From Pectinophora gossypiella (taxonomy: Eukaryota > Arthropoda > Insecta > Lepidoptera > Gelechiidae): a stretch of DNA of 64,000 bases. The stretch is from the NCBI RefSeq assembly GCF_024362695.1, contig NC_065404.1, positions 5,930,604 to 5,994,603 on the forward strand, given 5' to 3'. Positions 54,001-61,800 of the stretch are shown piece after piece. The notes under the pieces are model-generated. The model saw only the letters and a program-made list of their open reading frames with translations. It was not told the DNA's origin and ran no database searches. Every line of letters starts with the position of its first letter. Within the stretch, counting starts at the first letter, position 1. Made by a program: the position numbers and the translations under genes.

Positions 54001-57000
54001 TGAAGTAAAGCAACTTTCGCAAAGGCCGGTCATAGGATGGGTGACCACAAAAAAAAAGTTTTCATCTCGAGCTCCTCCGTGCTTCGGAAGGCACGTTAAG
54101 CCGTTGGTCCCGGCTGCATTAGCAGTCGTTAATAACCATTAATCCACACTGGGCCCGCGTGATGGTTTAAGGCCCGATCTCCCTATCCATCCATAGGGAA
54201 GGCCCGTGCCCCAGCAGTGGGGACTTTAATGGGCTGATGATGATGATGATGAGGTACTTATTCAACAAAACACATACATTATGCTCACGACTGTATCCCT
54301 ATGGGATAGTCAGAGAGAGGTCCTACATCCAACTTAAGATGCACTAAGTACCCACACCTCACAAAGGTATTTATAAATATCCGTAACGCTGTAAACAATA
54401 AACTGAGGTACCTACATATAAATAGAAATTCAATATCAGGGGTAGGAAAAGCCACTTCGTGAAACAAATATTGGTAGGTACTTGATAAAAAACTGCTTCA
54501 ATTCTCGATTTGAACACGAACTATACTTAGTACTTATAAGACCGTCTGATAGTAAAGAACTGTAATTCTTTTCATAGTAAGTATTATTTAAAGTGGCTGC
54601 GAGTTGATGACTTGTGGCTCTACTCACTCTAAGGGTACTGATTCACCTGCGAACATTCGCTTTTAATGTAACTTTACAAATCCGAGCATTACGTCAATCA
54701 GGGAGGAGAACCGTGCGTTACAGTGCGCAACCGAACCGAACTGTAATGTAATGTATTATATGTAATGTAATGTATCGAACATTACATGTAACGATACAAT
54801 CTGTAATATTTTACCTAATATACAATTTGTAAACGTACTCCTTCACCGGGAGCATTCCCCTGTAATGTATTAATTACGGTTCGATTTTGAGAATTACGAT
54901 TAGCGGTTCTCCTCCATCACCGAAATAATGCTCGGATCTGTGACATTACATTGCAGGCGAATGTTCGCGGTGAGGGAGTACCTTAAACACAATTGTAATA
55001 ATGGCACTATTAGTCGCGAATGTAATGCATTACATTACAGACGAATGCTCGTAGGTGAAGAAGCACCCTTACAAATATTACAGACTTGTGTTTATGTGCT
55101 ACTACGTAAGATATATTAATGAGGTAATTAGCTTTTAGATTGAAGGAAAAACATTAAAAATTGTATACATAAAGAGAATATTTACGAACGGAAATAACAT
55201 GTTGTGATGTACGCATTAGTGTGTAGATTGCAAGACTCAAATTAATTGTGCACGTGGTCGACATTTTGCTATAATTAGCCATCAGCACGATGAACCTACA
55301 GAGTTGTGATATCTCACTATATGTCGTAGCCTTATAGTGAAATCAAGTAGGTGCCTTTTAAAAAAATCATATTCTGATGTGATTTTCTTTAACAAAACCT
55401 CGATTTGTTTAATTTAATTTCAATCCCGATAAAAATTTAGACTAATTTTTTTACCTGGATTGAAACTAACTCGTCTCTCATTTATATACTGTTCACTAGA
55501 TAGTGTTGCGTTTTTCTTCTGTAAACAAATAGAACTTTGAAATGAATCTACTATGAAAAAGAAAAGACGCGAGGGCTCGTCATACCTATCATTAAGTGGA
55601 GCTAATTTAGTAAGTTCCCATTGCTGCTCATTGCTTTGTATATACATACATATCTAAAGTCACTAACACCCTGTATATTTATACATACACACTGATCAGC
55701 CTTAAGGGAGCATCGAAGGTATTGCACCAAGCTGTTCTTGTTGTTGATATCATGAGCATAGATCATAATCGAGATCTTCTTGTGAGCTCATTGAAACGAC
55801 GAACGACGAAAAACCAGTCACAGTCAATACAACAGTCATGAACATGATACAAGAATGTGTGTCGTCGGGTTCACGTCAAAGAATTAGATATTTGCAGCTG
55901 CTGTCGTAAACGATTTGTTCTTTTTATAAACTGGATGATCTTTTGTTTGTAATGGCCAGTACAATGGGCAGCAATGGGAACTAAATTAGCTCCACTTAAT
56001 GATAGAAATGACGAGTCCTCGCGTCTTTTCTTTTTCATAATAGAATATTCACTTCTAAGTAATTTAACAAACGGGGGGGGGGGGGGGGGTTAAAAGGCCC
56101 CATCGAAGCAATTCATCTAAAAAAGCAATACCTACTGTAATTTGACATTAATTGGCATTGCGCACTTACTTTTATATGCGCAAATGTCAAATCGCAATAT
56201 TGCTTTTTTAGATGAATTGCTTCGATGTGGCCTTTTACTAGCTGCTCATTGCTCTTACTAACTTCAATGTAAAATAAAATACGTAAGTTACATACAAAAA
56301 CTTATATAGCCAGTATTATTTCTTTCTTTCTTTTTTTTGACGTGACTTATTGTAGATTTGCCGCAGATGGCATTAACTACTTGGTCGGACAAATGGGGAG
56401 CGCTGAGAACTCTCACCCGGTACAAAATTTAAGACAACAGGCCTGAGGGTGCCCAGTTGGGCGCGACTGAGAGATCAGGGCGTCGACTGAGAGAAAGTAT
56501 ATTTGAAAGAATTAATCGACCCTAGTGGGTCGATAGCTATAAGAACTGAATGAGGGAAATCAAACTCTAAAATCTTAAAGTTACTTTCAATTCTCTTGGA
56601 AATAGGCAACGCGACGCAGTCTAGTAGATAATTCAATCGCTGGCAACATCTAGGGGAGTCGTAACGTAAATAAAGAAGTTACTTACTCTTAGAACATCGG
56701 TCTACCGTCCAATGAAATCCAGGAAACCATATTGAGAAGGATTCTACTTTAATAAAGCTTAGTGGTTCCTTGGAAATAAAGATTTTATGAGGTGAGACAA
56801 TATTGATTCAAAATGTCTTTTAAGTTGAGCTGTTGCTTTTTACTATATATACGACGCATATTTCTGTCTGCCTGTTTATACGTTCCGCTGGACTTATTTG
56901 GATAGTGATAGTCACCTTCAAATTGAATCCCTATCTCCATGCTTTTTTTCGACAACTATTTACCACATATCTCACCTTTCTCAGTACTAATATGATCAGT

Positions 57001-58714
57001 TAATGCAGTCGTCGCCATAAGACAAGCTAATATGAAATCTTAAAGAAAAACAAGCTGTCTGTAGTGTACTTTATTGAAAGATAAAAGTCTTTGACGTCGC
57101 GTGTTCTATTGTCCACTAGCCCCTTTGTTTGCGGCTGCTGTGACAAGACAATATGCTGCCAGTTCTCCATTGATGTTCAATTTTACTATCATTCTAACCT
57201 ACTTTCATACTTCGAACAGCGCGACAAAACTTTGCATAAATGTGACAAAATATGAATGTCACACTCATAACAAGAGATAGCTAATATATTTTTATTTGTG
57301 ATATCTGTGATATAAGTTACGTATAAATAAGTAAATAGAAGATACATTTTATGTTGTACGAGTTGTATGATTTGATTAGTAGAATACCTGACAATTACTA
57401 TGTCGTGATATTGTTCTAATTTCTATAGGATGGTTCGTCAATATTTTTGCTAAAATACCTAAATTAAGAGTTTGAAACTAATCAGAATATGATGTACTTA
57501 TGAAAAGCGGAATACCTATCTGACATAACAATGCCCTGAAAACACACGCCGTACTCAGAAATTAATCTGCGGTTTTTATTTTAATTCTTCCGGAGTTCCG
57601 TTGCGGCGGGGGTATGTGTAAACTGCCTTATATTCAGCCAACTCCCAAGCCGCCAATGCAGTTTATTCGTACATTATTCCCATGAAATTCATACCTAATA
57701 GTGCCCACTTTTTGATTTCAGCGGACGGCATGACGTATTCGTTCGGCGTGTTCTACGCTGAGTTTCTGAACTATTTTGAAGAGGGCAAGGGCAAGACCGC
57801 GTGGATTGTCTCCATCCTCGTCGGGGTCACCCTCAGTTCAGGTCAGTACCTACTTATTTCTTTTTTAATATAGGCATCTGTCAACAGGGACAATTCTGCC
57901 AGTGTCAAGGTTGGAAAATATACCATTTTCAGTAGGAGATCCAGAAGTTTAGGCCAAATGATCGGTTGCGTAACCTAGGTAGCTACTTAACAATGTAACT
58001 TACTTGATACCCTCGGTGACTTACTTTCTGTAGCACATACAGTACCTATACGTTAATATGGGTAAGTATAAACAAATATAAACCATAAATGTTGATAATA
58101 AATAGCAAGCCGCAAGGTTATTGGAAAGTAACTAATTCTATTTCTCTTTTGTTTTGTATTTTGTTTTTTCCTGTTTGTGCAATAAAGTATTTGTTATGTT
58201 ATGTTGTTATGTAATTTGGCATTTGTTAGTTCTAACAAACCATGCTAACCTACATTCAGCTTTCTACGAATAAAGAGATGACATACGCGTAGAGTTACTA
58301 TCTCATTTATATAATATTAGTGTGGATTATTGCCTTCACATAGTATCTTAATTCTGATTGAGCATCCTAACCTAATACAAGCGAAAGAAATTCAATCAAT
58401 CAATTTCGTTTCAATGGTTTATTGAAACGTTTTACACTCTATCTGTACTACTGTACAAACTTTTTCGTTCGAACGATTCCATTTACATACAAAATAAATT
58501 TGTTAAGTTTTTCTCAGATCATTTGCATATTGATGAGATCCTTTTTGTCCTTAACAAAGAAACCTTTATTTTTCGGACACGTTGACTAGCTAATTTTGTT
58601 ACAGTCAGTTCATGCCTCTCATAGATATAAAACCAACATACTTGCGGTAAAGAATGTTTAAACAAAACGTTCCTGATCAAATGTACAGAATAAATAATAC
58701 TCAATACCAGTTCG

Positions 58715-58746
<32 letters not shown>

Positions 58747-58824
58747 ATCTTTATTTAGGTTTAAGACGTTACATAAATTTCTTAATATTAAAATTTGAAC
58801 ATATATGAAATGTAAGACTTAAAA

Positions 58825-58876
<52 letters not shown>

Positions 58877-61800
58877 GTCGTACGAAATACTGCACCCTAG
58901 ACACACCATACAAAAATCTCATTCTTACCGTGAGACGTCTTACGCGTAAGTGCGAGTAAGACAGACATATGCGCGCGCTCCCCCTTACTCCTTAGCGGTT
59001 TGCGGCCATTGGGCCTAAAGACCCAGAGGGGGTGAGGTAAGTCTATCTCGGCGCTCGATATGAATTGATAATATCGCACCAATTATAGCAGTATATACCT
59101 AGGAACTTGTGAAATGACAAATATTGAGCCACCTGAAACAAATCACATACCAATCGAGACCAATTATGTCACGCCATGCCAAGTAATCGTAGTGACGGAA
59201 ATTAGAATCTGGGGGGCTCGTCTGTTTCCACGTCCAATTGGGACTAATCACTTCATATGAACTCGACATGTACCTAAGCAATTATTTATAATACTTACCA
59301 ATTTTTCCATAGTAACGTTGATAGTAAGTAACTACGGAATAGAAGAAAAGGGTTGGAAAGGCCCTAACAAGCATTTTGTAAGAGAAACGCCCGGTTCTAC
59401 CCCGCTGTCTTTTATACTACTCCTACAATCAGATAACTATGTACCATAGCTACTGCTTTTTAAATTCCATAGCCACTTTACCGGCAATGTACTATATTTT
59501 ATGTGATAGGCTGCAATTTATCATTACTTTTCGTAGGATACTGCATACTATAGTATTTTTTTTATATATAGCCGATCATACTAAGTTTCTTATCTCTCCT
59601 GTGATAAGGAGGGATTTCCTTGCATGATAGTCGATTTTTGACTTATTACCCTGCAGGCTGCGTGCTCCCTTGGCCCTTCCAACGTCTTTCTTCTATTCCG
59701 TGGTAGCAACAAAGTGATCACAATTGTTTGTTATTTTCGTGTTTTCCACTTTAATGACTAAATGGATTTGGATATTTATTGGCATGTAAATAAATCGAAC
59801 CCAAGGGACGAACGAGTATATTTCAAGGAAAGGCTTATGGTACTTACCGAAGTCCACGTAAACGATGTCACGGACGGAAAACTAATGGCAATATAAAAAT
59901 TACTACATAAGCAGTTTACCTTTAGAAAGGCACACTCGCAAGGTGAAGCGGTGAACTTTTCCATTTTTATTATAAGTAATAATAAATTCTGAGCTAAAAA
60001 TATAAGATAAGGCCTAAGTAGGTCAATTTAATCATTGATTTGTTCGTCTTTGTACACGAAACATGAAATGTTTGAGGAACGTAACGAATTGGTTGATAGC
60101 CGTAAACGTTTCAATACGACAAACACGCAATATACAGTCATTATTTTTGGGTCTTTCAGTTATTAATGTCAAGGCCTAAAGATTGAAATATAGCTAGCTG
60201 AAAATAATTTACAAATAAATGGCTCCAGCCTAATTTGTGTTTGTAGCATGAATAATCTTTCCTCATAAATTAAATATTCAAGTATATACATAGGCTATAG
60301 CAAAAGGTAAATTTCCCAGAAAAAATATTATTATTCACGATCAAATCAAGCTCCTACCATTTTACGGATGAAAAAATATAAACTGAGTTTCTATTTAACT
60401 TTCTGACCTTAAACCAAATCATAATTAAAGAGTCAACAGTTCTTATAATTATTAAAGGGAAATGTATAAACAAACAAAACCTGTACAAACTTTTAAATTA
60501 AAATTAAAAGCAATGTAGCTACTCTCCTTTCAATTAAACGGGGTTTTAAGTGTTTGTATAACCGTTTAATGAGAAATATCTGTACGTTGTTTTTGCGACT
60601 AACTATAAATTGTACTGCTTGTTCCATTCTGGTATAGTAAGGCCGCCTTCAAATTGGTAGCAAATTTGAAGGCCCTAAATTCCTTCATTCCATTGTAAAG
60701 ATCTGTTACTTAACATAACAAATACTTTATTGCACAAACAGGAAAAAACAAAATACAAAACAAAAGAGAAATAGATTCTTACTTTTTTAATTTCAGGACC
60801 AATATCGAGTTCGTTCGTAAACCGATGGGGGTGTCGCGCAGTGACTGTCTCTGGGGCGTTGCTGTCGGCTGTTTGCGTCACACTATCAGCTCTCGCTGGC
60901 AACGTGCTGACGCTAATCTTTACTATAGGCGTTGGCGCCGGCTTCGGCTTCGGCCTCATCTACCTGCCTGCCATAGTCAGTGTGACTGTCTGGTTTGAGC
61001 GGTACAGGAGTCTTGCTACCGGTAACTTAGTTTTTTTAGTTTTCTATAACAACAATAGGTTTCCTTTGTATGCCTGCATCCTTTCTATCTTATTTTCTAT
61101 AAGTACATACTTTTTTTAGGGGTGAGTCCTCATACTCTGTAGAGTAAAATGCCTTTCTCTGGTTCATAGCTGGTTGAACTATATATTTTTTTGAGACATG
61201 TCAAGCTAGCTAAGAAGTTAAATATTTGTGAGGTACAGTCAAACGATAGATACATGCACTTTCTTATGTCCACTTTAAACACATTACAGGAATCGCTGTA
61301 TGCGGATCCGGGCTTGGAACATTCCTCTTTGCTCCGATCACCAAAGCGCTCATCACTGAGTATGGGTGGCGAGGAGCGATGGCCATCATCGGCGCCTTCA
61401 TTCTCAACTGCGTGCCTCTGGGACTCATGTTCCGACCAGTACCTGAACCTCCACGGACGCCTGCCTCTGAACCCATGTTACCCAAATCCAACAAATCGCC
61501 TTTAAAAAGATCGCAGAGCACAGAACATGTGGTGCGAGCTAATGGAAAAACAGACGACAGCGATATAGCAAGACTGACCCTTTCACAACCAGCCCTCAAT
61601 AAACCACCAGAACAGAAGCTACACAGACACTCGAGGCATGGCAGTGGGATAATGCAAAGACCTGATGTCTTGTACCAAGGCAGCATGACGAGCTTATCTA
61701 AGTTTAGAGCACCTTCTCCTGAGAGAGCAGTAGTGCATGTGATGAAGGAGGAACAAGAAGAGAGATGTGGATGGTTGCCGTGCTCGGCGGAATCGAAAGC

